From Morella rubra (Eukaryota; Streptophyta; Magnoliopsida; Fagales; Myricaceae): DNA of 64,000 nucleotides. The notes beneath the pieces were generated by a model that saw only the letters and a program-made list of their open reading frames with translations, did not search any database and was not told where the DNA came from. Shown piece after piece: positions 49,695 to 59,981 of this stretch (position 1 is its first letter; each line of letters starts with the position of its first letter). The stretch spans positions 33,229,440-33,293,439 of the forward strand of contig CM025851.1 in the NCBI GenBank assembly GCA_003952965.2, read 5' to 3'. The translations under genes were made by a program, and so were the position numbers.

Positions 49695-52017
49695 TCAAGA
49701 ACGAGCTGCACATGGAGGAACAGGTATGTACGTGTTACATTCTAGCATTTGAACCACTTCCTTCATTGAAGGACGGACTGCTGGCTCCTCTTCGATGCAC
49801 CAAAGCCCCGATTGATCATCCTCTCCAAAGTTTGCTCCTCAACTTCTTCAGGCGCCAACATGGGTACTTCATTGGCCTTGAAGCAGCATGTAGACCCATT
49901 CCGCAAGAATAGCTTCATCCTCGGGCATTGATATCAGTGTTGCGGCGGCAACATACAATTACCAAGAAAACAATACCGAAGCTGTAAACATCTGCTTTCA
50001 CTGTGATGGGCAAGTTCTTGTGCCACTCCGGGGCAACGTACCCTCTTGTTCCTCTAATCCCAGTGACCGTCCTAGAATGGTCTGACATCAATAGCTTTGC
50101 CAATCCAAAGTCCGAAATTTTGGGAGACCCATACTCGTCCATCAGTATGTTGTTGGGATTGATGTCGCAGTGGATTATTCGAATTTCACATTCCTCATGC
50201 AAGTATCGAATTCCTCTTGCTATGTTCAAAGCTATCTTAATTCTCTCCTCCCAATTTGGCTTTATTTTTGATTTGAAGAGGTAGTCGGCCAAGGTTCCCT
50301 GGCTCATGTACTCAAAACACCAAAAGCCTATTGGAACCCTCATGGCAATAGCCAAGGAATCGGACGAGGTTTATATGGTGGATTCGTCCAATGGATCCAT
50401 CTCAGTCCGGAATTCTTCTTCTCCTTGATCGGCCACCAATCTCTTGACAGCAATGGGTTTCTCCCCATCCGACAAGATGCCCTTAAAAACAGTCCCGAAA
50501 GAACCCCTACCCAACTCTTCAATGAAGCCACCAGTTGCAACTTCGAGTTCCCCGTAAGTAAATGCTCGCAGAGGGACATCGTCAATCAATCTTGCGTTTG
50601 GTTCGTGGGAAATGCTGTAGTGTGCCCACATATTGTACCTTATAATAAATGCAGAAAATGCTAACAAAATGAACGAGAAAGCTAGACACGCAATACCTAT
50701 TATTAAAATATCTACTCGTACCACTTTCTTGCTTTGCTTAATTAATCCCACGGGCAGGGGAGCCGACCCATTCCCACCCAAGTTGATGCCTACTTTGACA
50801 AATGTTGAAGTTGAAGCACCATCTACGTACCTGTGCGCTTCTCCAAAATGTCAAAGGAAGCTTTTGCTTACTGCATTCTTGGCCTTTATAGCAAGCAGCC
50901 TCGCAGTTACAGTCCTCTAAACAGGCCTCTCGCATTCTTCTTTAGTCACAGGGGACAACAAGGCATAACTGCTGTCCTCCAATATGGAATTTTCAATTTC
51001 TTGGATAATGTACTTTGTCTGATCATTCTTGAAAGAACAACTTTCTGCAGTGAACGTTCTCCTACATCCCAAATTCGTTTGCTCCGGGTTGATGAAAACA
51101 AATCCTGAAGGACAAACGCAAACATGTTGTAGATTTTTAATGTCACAGTATCCATTAATGCCACATATGCCTTTAGGTCCACAAGCATCTCCTGGGTAGC
51201 CCACTCTACCCACCAAATAGTAGCGTCATTCCAGTCGTGAAGACTGAGAGTACAATCGGAATATCCCATCTGCATCAATTGTCGCACGGAACGTTTTCAA
51301 ATCAGGTTTAGTTGCTGCGTCGAAAATGGTCGTTGCCTCAATGCCCGTACGATCGACTATGTATAGGCGGTCACTTTTGTCTAGTGTAATTGATGCGTTC
51401 TGACCAATCGCATTTGTTTGTGCTGCCCAGTACGGATCACCAGAGCCTACTGGATACATCACAACGTTCCCATCATTCTGCATCACGATCCGGAAGATTC
51501 CTATCGAGTGATTGGTTTCAGAGTAGCTAGAAACCAGCTCATTCCCAGCTCTTAGGAGTTGCCCAGGCAAAAGGGTATCCGTTGGGAAATCGAAACTTTG
51601 CCATATAAGTTGTGAATCCGAATTATAGAGGACAAGGTTGCCAGAATCGAGCAAGGATGCAGACAATGCAGGCTTAGTTGAATTGGCAATTGTTCTTTCT
51701 TGTCCTCCCAATTCTCGAGAGATGAGCCAACCATCGCTACTGAGAACGATAGTGGCATTGCGAGAATGTGGTGGGTAATTACGGTTGGCTGTCCATACCA
51801 CAGTCTTCTGTGGAGTGCTTTCAAACCATATGCCTACTGCAAAACCATCACCGAAAGGAAAGAACCCAAAGGCAAAAATTAAGGATTGCGATAGCAGGGA
51901 TGAATTGCCCGTGGGAGAGAGAGAAGAACCTCGGCTCAAGTTGAAGTTGAAGTTGCTTTGTTGAGCAGTTGCCATTGAAATTACACAAAGCAAAAGCAAA
52001 AGAATTGTTGAAGCCAT
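49695..52017 (-). pseudogene. LECRK3-like receptor kinase pseudogene with multiple frameshifts
   Basis: Starts MASTILLLLLCVIS with a good signal peptide and an open lectin domain to about 51226. The frame is then lost repeatedly: around 51190-51245 (before the EGF-like cysteines), about 50923 (one base missing at the PAN cysteine segment), about 50830-50860, about 50390 (after the alpha-C helix), about 50312 (one extra T before the hinge) and about 49920, with more toward the 3' end. All domains are still recognisable: lectin, EGF, PAN, transmembrane helix, GRGSFG loop, AVKR lysine, catalytic loop HCDINPNN, DFG, VAPEW, and a C-terminus parallel to the intact paralogue ending near 49695. The clean reading of the neighbour at 55918-58296 argues that these breaks are real decay. 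It shares the Asn in place of the catalytic-loop Lys. Confidence 0.88.
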
Positions 52018-53500
52018 GATTTATGGAGTTCTTTAACTTCTAGTAGGAGGCACAAACCTGAAAACATTATATATTCTGAATCCTTCAGTCTGTTGACTAC
52101 ATTAAACGGTGAATTTTTCTACTTCCCAAACGTTGCCTTATCTCAAAAAATTCAATACCAAGTACATACTTTTTCATGCAAACTCTAATAATTTTTCACA
52201 TAAACTCTAATATATTTTAAAAAATTCAATTAATTTTTTTTCCTATACTTTTTCACCGAACTCTAATATTTTTTCACATAAACTCTAATATTTTTTCAGC
52301 AACAATACCAACACAAAATATGCGGATTTTTCCTACCCTGCAAGACACAACACTACAGTAAAGATTTCAGCAACTCAGTAATTAAAACAAGATTATTAAC
52401 AACAATACTAACTAATCAAAACTTAGGTTATTCAATCAGCAACACAATCGCCAAGATTCCAGCAACATACTACTCACTAACTCAACCCAAAACACTTGAC
52501 TAAGATCAATTATCAAGATCAACCAACAGCAACCAATTTGCTTGTAAAAGATCACGTCTGTAACACTTTAGATTTGCAAAATGGTAATCACAATATGAGT
52601 TAGTTAAATCAAGATTAAGAGAAACAAGAACTTGAATCAACACCAAGATTTTTGTTGACGAAGTGAAAAATCACTTGAGGATATTTTCCCCAAGAGAAAA
52701 AAACACTCCGGGTGTGCGAAGGCCACACCAGTCGATCACTATATGCTTGAAAACTTTACACAAAGTGATCAATATGAAAATCCTTTTCATTTCCCAGATC
52801 CCCAATTCTTCCGTAAAGCCTCCCAAGATAATCTTCTCTTAGGACGGTGCCCAGCACCAGTTTCTTTGACCAGCAACTCTGATCAGCAATAGTGGACGTC
52901 AACGAACTCGTCAACCCTTCGATTCTTCCTCAGAAAACACTTGGCAGCGCACAATCTTGAGCAACTTCTCAAGATTCATCTTCGCAATGTCACGATCTAA
53001 TCAACAACCGAGTGGGAACAAGTAACCCAACGATCAACAGTCTACACCACTCGAAACCTTCCACCAGAGGGAAGCAAATCAACTTCACAGCAAGATTCGA
53101 TCAGATCTTTTTTTCAACAGGTAGAGAGAATAGGGATTTTTCGGTAGAGAGGAGTTTTTGGAGTTCTTTTCTTTTAAGGTACGTGAATCTCCTTAAGTGA
53201 ATAACGTAAAGTCTTTTTCCAAGGTTCTAGTCTGTTTTTGTGAGGGTATCTTGGTAAAAATAGGTTAGATTTACTTTTGGGCGTCTTTTCTGGAAGGGGT
53301 ATACGAAGGCTGTAGAAACTCGCCAGGCTGACCCAAGGCTAACCCAGATAACCGAAAAACTGCCTTACAGCTCAGCGTCCATTTCCCAATTGTTCCAGAA
53401 GCCACCAGCACCTTCCAGCCACTTTCTATTCAGCTCCACGTCATTCCTGGATTAATCAAGTTGCTGCAACAATTCTAAAATGAAAAAATACATTTAATAA
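52018..53500. other. Upstream region of pseudogene 2 with a ~1.4-kb segment lacking in the paralogue
   Basis: The intact paralogue has only about 450 bp between its start codon and the block beginning GAAGTTTAATGGAAATT (58781 on), while here the same block lies near 53560. The extra DNA (about 52100-53490) has a run of near-identical phrases (TTTTTCACATAAACTCTAAT, 52190-52310) and a GC-richer right part, with no coding motif. It is a candidate mobile-element insertion; no termini or target duplication were identified. Confidence 0.45.
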
Positions 53501-53716
53501 AAGATTGTTTTGACCATGAAAAAACTACCAATTTTACATAACACTTTCAATATGGAAGTTTAATGGAAATTTGACAGAGACGACCTGGTCCACTCCAATC
53601 CTTGGCCAAACCAATTCAAACGAAACTTTTGAATGCTTTTCAAGTACTGTTCCTTGTAATTCTCCCCCTTGTACAAATCTTTTTGCTTATACTGAATAAG
53701 TTTTAGTCGTTATACT

Positions 53717-53892
53717 ATTGACTCCGGCTTCCGGGAACGAAGCTGGATTTATAAGTTTTTGGGGGCCAAAGTATAATATTCTAATTTTTGGGGGTCAGTA
53801 TAAAAATTTTTAAAAATAAGAATTAAACTAAAAAAAGGTGAGGTTGGGGGGACACGCGCCCCCTTATACTAGCTTTGCCCCTGATTGACTCC
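53717..53892. mobile_element. Mutator-type MITE with 9-bp target-site duplication
   Basis: The 158-bp element (53726-53883) is flanked by perfect 9-bp copies of ATTGACTCC at 53717-53725 and 53884-53892. Its ends are short imperfect inverted repeats (CCGGGAACGAAGCTGGA at the left; CAGGGGCAAAGCTAGT read from the right) and the interior has TTGGGGG runs. A 9-bp duplication is the hallmark of Mutator-like transposition. Paralogous segments at about 55251 (ATTGAGTCC) and 59570 (TCGATTCC) show the same surroundings without the insert, i.e. natural empty sites. Confidence 0.8.
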
Positions 53893-53906
53893 ATGGTTTT
53901 TGGATA

Positions 53907-53928
53907 CCACGTGATGCACGTTTCGTTC
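53907..53928. promoter_or_regulatory. Conserved ACGTG motif, copy A
   Basis: CCACGTGATGCACGTTTCGT (continuing TC) contains a true G-box CACGTG and is one of four near-identical copies in the receptor-kinase flanks (others at 55277, 59093 and 59592). It lies 1.9 kb upstream of pseudogene 2. A regulatory role is inference; conservation by recent duplication alone is possible. Confidence 0.4.
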
Positions 53929-54524
53929 CGCAATATGCATGATTTCTGGAATATTAATTCGATTGATCAATGTCTTATACTCCATACATGGATTTTATGT
54001 ATTTATATTAATCTTACATGAAGAATAAGTCCAACACTATCTCCTAGATAGCTAAAAGCACGTCCGAGTGTCTGCTAAAAAAGAATCTCGACGTTTGATC
54101 GATTTTGGGATATTTACTTGGATTTCCTTAATTCGTTTTTATTGGCATGTACTAGAATTCTTGCTTCTTCTTTTTTCGTGTTCTTTTTTGTTTTCTCGAA
54201 GACGTGTGCCAGCAGGAGCCACTTCAAATTGACTGGAATCTTAAACCAAATATTGACATTTAAAGGATTTCTCTAAAATCCCTCTTATTCTCCTGCAATT
54301 TTAGTCCGAAATTGCGAATGAAAGGAAAAAACAAAACATATATATAGATTAAATTACTCTAGACCTTACTGTTTTAAATAAGTGTGGTATATATGGATAT
54401 TATTGCAAACCCTTACGGTGGCATATTAGAAGAGGGAAGATCCAGTGAGAGATTAAGTGCATGGCGAGATTACTAGTTTGGGACTTGCACCATAAAATAG
54501 AAAATAATTTAAGGTGATCGCATG

Positions 54525-54720
54525 CACTACAAGAAAAATTGGGCTAGTGAAGAGTCTAATTTCAATGGAAAAAAATTGGTTGGTGATACCCAAAAGTAGC
54601 AAAGAGAAAAGTTTCGTAATTTTCAATGCATGTGAATGCAGCAACCAAGTGCCAATCATGGTCAAAAATTGTCGCTATTAACCTTTGTCGACGGATTCAT
54701 TCAACATTTTCCTACGGTAT
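54525..54720 (+). mobile_element. CACTA (En/Spm) transposon terminus, truncated
   Basis: CACTACAAGAAAAATTGGGC at 54525 is the canonical terminal sequence of plant CACTA elements. The next ~190 bp carry degenerate subterminal phrases such as GTCGCTATTAACCTTTGTCG. No matching opposite terminus (TTCTTGTAGTG) was found in the window, so this is a solo end or a very degenerate non-autonomous copy. Confidence 0.65.
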
Positions 54721-54972
54721 AGTACTCTTTGATAAAGGTGTGAAATCTAGGGATCAAGAATATTGTTGGTGCAGCCCCAAACTCGACAAAATCTATAAAA
54801 CTCGAGTTTAGCATACCCACAAATTAAAGGAGGAGTAGGAGGAAATCTTAATGCTTAATCCTTGGTAAAATTTAACAAACAAAATGATCGTACTATTTAA
54901 CGTTTCTAAGCTTATATACTTAATCAACATTTTTAAACCTTCAGAATATTCGTGTTTCCTGCATATATATAT

Positions 54973-55155
54973 GGTTCCGGACATTGCAAATTACAGCTTG
55001 CACAACGGTCTTCCTAGTTAGAAAATCCCTAATTTTCTCCTCCATTTTTCTACCTAACAGTACTACCCCTAGTGTGAACCTGGAACTGTTAGTCAACGAT
55101 TAATGACAACCAGTTATAGTACTTGCTTTTATATATGTGGATTGGTGGGAAGACT
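54973..55155. repeat. Second copy of the kinase-upstream duplicated segments
   Basis: Matches 45995-46099 (with an extra ~39 bp) and then 46189-46220. It is followed by segments homologous to those upstream of the intact kinase, including motif copy B at 55277. It is therefore a leftover upstream region of a receptor-kinase unit now lying 3' of the intact gene. Confidence 0.8.
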
Positions 55156-55276
55156 TTATATTGTGTTTCGTAGACCCCATCTTGGTCTCAATTTATAGAT
55201 CGTACGTGTTTCACGTCCCCCAATCAATCGAATAAGTCTTTCTTTATGCCATTGAGTCCACGCATGCTTTTGGAGA

Positions 55277-55300
55277 CTACGTGATGCACGTTTCTCGTTC
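55277..55300. promoter_or_regulatory. Conserved ACGTG motif, copy B
   Basis: CTACGTGATGCACGTTTCTC (continuing GTTC), second member of the four-copy family, with an extra TC compared with copy A. Confidence 0.35.
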
Positions 55301-55917
55301 ATCAATATAAGAGGATTAATTACTGGAATGTGATCCATTCGAATGATTAAATACGCGTAAATGAGTCCTGTTGTATCTACTAGATGGCCAAATTCATCTT
55401 TTTTAATCAGCTTTTAAGATTTTGAAACAAATTTCGCGATTTATTAGATATAAAAGGATCCTGAAATATCTCTTTAATTCTCTCCAAAACAATACAAACT
55501 TGCACTAATCTATGATAGGAATGATTAAAGACGCAAGTTTTAATGAAATATTAAAGATAAATTAAGGTAAGATATAGTCTAGCTAGTACTGAACTAAACT
55601 ATAAACGTAATACATTTGAACAAAATATCGAATTGAAGCTTAAGGAGGGAGTTTGGGTACATAGATCATCAAAATATGCATTCTTTGATACCTTCGCAAA
55701 GAGTTTGAACGAAAAAAGGAAAGAAACAGATCTCAAGTACTACTAAAGCCCAAACAAAACAAAAAAAGGAAGTAAATTTTCTTTTTTTCTTCAGACTCAA
55801 TTACAAATTAGACTAGGAAAAAAGTGCACATAATTTCGTAGCAACATCGATCGGAGCTCCAAGCCGCAACGCAAGCACACGACATACGTGGCGTTGCTGG
55901 AAGAACTAATCTCGAAA

Positions 55918-58296
55918 TCATGAAGAACGTGTACATGGAGGAACCGGTATGTCTACCGCACCTTCTAGCATCTGAACAACTTTCTTAATCGGAGGACGGA
56001 CTGCTGGCTCCTCTTCAATGCACCAAAGCCCGATCTTGACTATCCTCTCCAGACTTTGCTCGTGAATTACTTCTTCAGGCACCAGCTTGCGTACTTCATT
56101 AGCCTTGAAACAGTCGTACACCCAGTCTACAAGAACGATTTCATCCTCAGCAGCAGTGATGTCAATGCTTCGTCGACAACATATAGTTACGAAGAACACG
56201 ACACCGAAGCTATACACATCCGCTTTCAATGTAATTGGTAAGTTCTTGTGCCATTCTGGGGCAACGTATCCTCTTGTTCCTCTTATCCCGGTGAGCGTCC
56301 TGGAATGGTCTGGCATCAATAGCTTTGCCAATCCAAAGTCCGCAATTTTAGCACACCCATACTCATCCATCAGTATGTTGTTTGGATTTATATCACAATG
56401 GATGATTTGGGACTCACATTCCTCATGTAAATAAAGGATGCCTCTAGCTATATTCAAAATGATTTCAATCCTTTCGTCCCACTTTGGTTTTATTTGGGGC
56501 TTGAAGAGGTAGTCCGCCAGCGTTCCATTCCTCATGTACTCGTACACCAAAAGCCTATTAGTATCATCATGGCAATATCCGAGCAAGCGGACTAGGTTTC
56601 TATGGTGGATTCGCCCGATGGACCTCATCTCATTTCGGAATTCTACTTCTCCTTCACCCACTACTCTCTCCAATCTCTTGATGGCAATGGTCCTCTGCCC
56701 ATGGCCATTTGACAAGGTGCCCTTAAAAACTATCCCAAAAGAGCCCCTACCTAATTGTTCAGAGAAGCCATTGGTTGCAACTTCGAGTTCACCATAAGTA
56801 AATGATCGCATAGAGACATCATCACTCAATCCTTCGTTAGCATTAGAAGAAATATTTCTGCATGCCCAATGACGATATCTAAAAATAAGAATAGCAGAGA
56901 ATGCTAGCACAATAAATGAGAAAGCTAGACAGAGAACACCAATGATGAAGACATCGATCCGAAACATTTTCTTGCTTTCTTTTGGAACCGTCGTCCCATT
57001 CGGATATTTAGGAATCGTTGTCCCATTCGTATATGTAGGAACCGTTGTCCAATTGCTTCTTGATTGGATGCCTACTTTAACAAACGTTGTGGTGTAGCTT
57101 TCTTCCGGTTGTCTTCTACCAAATGTCAATGGAAGCTTTTGTTTTAGGCATTCTTGGCCTTGAAAGCAAGCAGCTTCGCAGGTGCAATCCTCTAAACAGG
57201 CCTTACTGCATTGTTCTTTCGTCTCAGAGGGGACGATGGAATACGTGCTTTCTCCCCATACAGTATTTTGCAATTCTTCAATACTGTATTTTGTATGTTC
57301 ATTTTTAAAAGCACAACTCTCTGCAGTGAAGTTTCTATAGCAACCCAAATTCCTTTGCTTCTGGTTGATGAAAACAAAACCTGGTGGACAAGAGCAAACG
57401 GGTTGCTGATCTATGAGATCACAATACGCGTTAATGCCACATATGGTTTTCGGAGCGCATCTATCACTTGGTTCATACCACTCAATTGACCAATTGCTAT
57501 TGCCCCTCAAGTCAAGAGAATACAATCGGAATAACCCATCTGCATCAAGTGTGGCACGGTACGTCTTCCCATCAGAGGGAACCACTCCGGGGGTAATGTT
57601 CATGATGTTGACGCCACTACTATTGAGCAAGTACAGGCGACCATTTCGATCTAGGGTCAGAGTTACATTCTCCCCAAAATTATATGTGTTTGTTGCCCAA
57701 TAAGCATAGTATGGAGCATCTGAAGAAATTACAGGATAGATCACAATGTTCCCATCATCCTGCATTTCAATGCGAAAGTCTCCCTCCGAATGATTGGTTT
57801 GGGAGATGCTAGAAACTAGCTGATTCCCTGCTCGTAGGAGTTGACCTGGCAAAACGGTGTCTGTTGGGTAATCAAAACTTCGCCATATAATTGTTGAATT
57901 TGAGCTACAGAGGACAAAGTTGCCAGAATCGAGCAAGGATGCAAAGAAAGCAGGCTCTAGATCAACGGAATTGATGAAGTTTTTTTGGCGTCCCAACTCT
58001 TGCAGGATAAGTCTACCATCGCCAGTAAGTTCAACGGTGGCATCGCGTGACAATAGAGGGTCGTTCCGGTTGACTGTCCATAGGACAGTCTTATGTGGAG
58101 TTTTCTCAAACCATATGCCCACTGCAAAACCGTCACCAGAAGGAAAAAACCCGAAGGCAAACAGGCCGGATCGCGAGAGCAAGGACGAGTTACCAGTCGG
58201 AGAGAGAGAAGAGCCTCGGCTCAAGTTAAAGTTCCTATGTTGAGCATTTGCCGTTGAAAGCGCAGAAAGAAAAAGCAAAAGAATCGTAGAAGCCAT
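55918..58296 (-). CDS. LECRK3: G-type lectin S-receptor-like Ser/Thr protein kinase, LECRK3-like (intact)
   Basis: A single open frame of 792 residues, the usual length and intronless form of the family. Domain order: signal peptide 1-18; bulb-type lectin about 22-190; EGF-like cysteines 280-303; PAN-like cysteines 363-383; a threefold 9-residue repeat 415-441; transmembrane helix about 449-472; kinase about 513-780. Kinase motifs: GRGSFG 516-521, ATP lysine K540, alpha-C Glu E556, HCD 633-635 (non-RD), DFG 653-655, APE 679-681. The catalytic-loop lysine two residues after the Asp is Asn637 (HCDINPNN), which may weaken phosphotransfer. Family members are plasma-membrane receptors in pathogen and insect resistance; the ligand here is unknown. 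It is the only undamaged member of the cluster in the window. The start is set by the signal peptide; no upstream in-frame Met fits better. Confidence 0.95.
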   Translation of the reverse strand: MASTILLLFLSALSTANAQHRNFNLSRGSSLSPTGNSSLLSRSGLFAFGFFPSGDGFAVGIWFEKTPHKTVLWTVNRNDPLLSRDATVELTGDGRLILQELGRQKNFINSVDLEPAFFASLLDSGNFVLCSSNSTIIWRSFDYPTDTVLPGQLLRAGNQLVSSISQTNHSEGDFRIEMQDDGNIVIYPVISSDAPYYAYWATNTYNFGENVTLTLDRNGRLYLLNSSGVNIMNITPGVVPSDGKTYRATLDADGLFRLYSLDLRGNSNWSIEWYEPSDRCAPKTICGINAYCDLIDQQPVCSCPPGFVFINQKQRNLGCYRNFTAESCAFKNEHTKYSIEELQNTVWGESTYSIVPSETKEQCSKACLEDCTCEAACFQGQECLKQKLPLTFGRRQPEESYTTTFVKVGIQSRSNWTTVPTYTNGTTIPKYPNGTTVPKESKKMFRIDVFIIGVLCLAFSFIVLAFSAILIFRYRHWACRNISSNANEGLSDDVSMRSFTYGELEVATNGFSEQLGRGSFGIVFKGTLSNGHGQRTIAIKRLERVVGEGEVEFRNEMRSIGRIHHRNLVRLLGYCHDDTNRLLVYEYMRNGTLADYLFKPQIKPKWDERIEIILNIARGILYLHEECESQIIHCDINPNNILMDEYGCAKIADFGLAKLLMPDHSRTLTGIRGTRGYVAPEWHKNLPITLKADVYSFGVVFFVTICCRRSIDITAAEDEIVLVDWVYDCFKANEVRKLVPEEVIHEQSLERIVKIGLWCIEEEPAVRPPIKKVVQMLEGAVDIPVPPCTRSS
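56984..57064 (-). repeat. 27-bp coding minisatellite, three units, in the intact LECRK3-like gene
   Basis: Units at 56984-57010, 57011-57037 and 57038-57064 encode three 9-residue repeats (residues 415-441; consensus N-G-T-T-V/I-P-K-Y-P). Each begins with an N-glycosylation sequon (NWT, NGT, NGT) just outside the membrane helix. Kinase copy 1 and the decayed paralogue lack this array. Confidence 0.9.
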
Positions 58297-59092
58297 GATC
58301 GACAGAGTTTTTTTACTTGAAAGACGAAAGTATTAACCTGTACGCATTATAGTTAACATTTATATCTTTTGATTAAGTATTCAAGCAAAATGAAAGTGAA
58401 AAGCAACCATGATTATAGTTTTCATACCTTTGGAGGAGCAGCAGATAATGGAAGAGCTGGTGCTTCCAGCCGCACTGAACAAAGCACGCCCTGCAACTTG
58501 TATGACAATCGTGCTCAATTCAATTAGCATGCATCTATATCTACATGAAGAATTTGGGCTTTGATTGTTGAGTAAGCCAAATTAACAAAGGATGAAAGTT
58601 AGAAGGAAAATCAAAGAGTACAAGATTCAAGAAAAACAAGTAAAAAAGGAATGTCGCTGGAATATATGCAAGACAGAAAGATAACAACATATATTTCGGG
58701 GTTTTCACTTACTTTCGATCAATAGCTGTCGTAGGATGGACGTCAACTTATTTTATAGGAGAAATTCTTCGGTCGAAGTTTAATGGAAATTCACATTTAA
58801 GAGGGGAAAGAAGACCCAGACCAGTACAGGTCAAACCAATTCAATTGATACTATTTTCTGTATTCTTCGTACTCGTATAAGCTGTTGATTACTTTATGAT
58901 ATTGGTAAACTGTTTTACCCAAAACCCATATGTTTTTGCTGATACCGAATGGAAAAGTGCATGTAAAGATAACCTTATCTTATGTAGTTCATGTCTACTT
59001 GGAGGGATCCTAAAACCAGCATTCGAACGTGTAAGTCTCTTTATTGTTTTTTGATGGCCATTGAGGACTCCCTCCACGCGTCAAAAGCTAGA

Positions 59093-59115
59093 CTACGTGA
59101 TGTATGTTTCTTTCA
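59093..59115. promoter_or_regulatory. Conserved ACGTG motif, copy C
   Basis: CTACGTGATGTATGTTTCTT (continuing TCA), about 0.8 kb upstream of the intact receptor-kinase start; the most diverged of the four copies. Confidence 0.35.
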
Positions 59116-59591
59116 GCAGTAGTACTAGGTTATCAGAATAGGGTTAAAATTATTCTGTCGTTTATACTTTTCTCTGTTGTCTTTATTTAAAGTCTTTAGC
59201 TGATCAAGTCTTTATTTACTCTTTAGGGTAAGTTTTGTTTTACAGAGATCCTTGGAGTAGTTACCATATGCATTTCACAAAGTGGGGAAAGAAGACCCCG
59301 TCCACTCCATGCATGCAGGTCAAACCGATTCAAAGGAAACATTTCTTCTATTTGATATGATTCACACGAAACTTTTGAATACTTTACGAGAGTACTTTTC
59401 AATCTTATCACCCATCGATCGAAGTGCAATTATATTTTTTGCTTATACTGCTGAGTGCAAAAGGAGAAAGATAACCCTATGCTGTCACATTATGTGTAAA
59501 TATTGTGCACTTGGAGGGACCCTAAATCCAATTAGTTGAATAAGTAAGTCTTTAGTTTTCGTGCCGTCGATTCCATGCTTTTGGAGATCGA

Positions 59592-59613
59592 CTACGTGAT
59601 GCACATTTCGTTC
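59592..59613. promoter_or_regulatory. Conserved ACGTG motif, copy D
   Basis: CTACGTGATGCACATTTCGT (continuing TC), about 1.3 kb upstream of the intact receptor kinase. Confidence 0.35.
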
Positions 59614-59981
59614 AGAAATAACAGGATTACCGCTGGATAGACAGTATTTTGTTTTGCCCATAACGATTTTGTTGTGGGCCTCCAGCCGTGAGCCAAAGCA
59701 TATTCGTGGCCCCAAGTCGAAAGTAAAAATAAATATAACACTTCAATATTTTACTTTTATTTTTACTTTTATCACTGGATTCTTTAATTTCAAAATACAC
59801 GTCTTTTTTTAATACCAACATAAAACTTAATAAAATTTATATCCAAACGCTACGAAGCAAGACAACTTTTGTTGCCGTAACACACTAAGACACCAAAAGA
59901 AGAGGAAAAAAAAGGAGAAGGTGCCGCGCCAAAAAGATAAAAAAAAAGGAAAAAAAGAAAGAAAGAGGACAGCTTTTTCAT

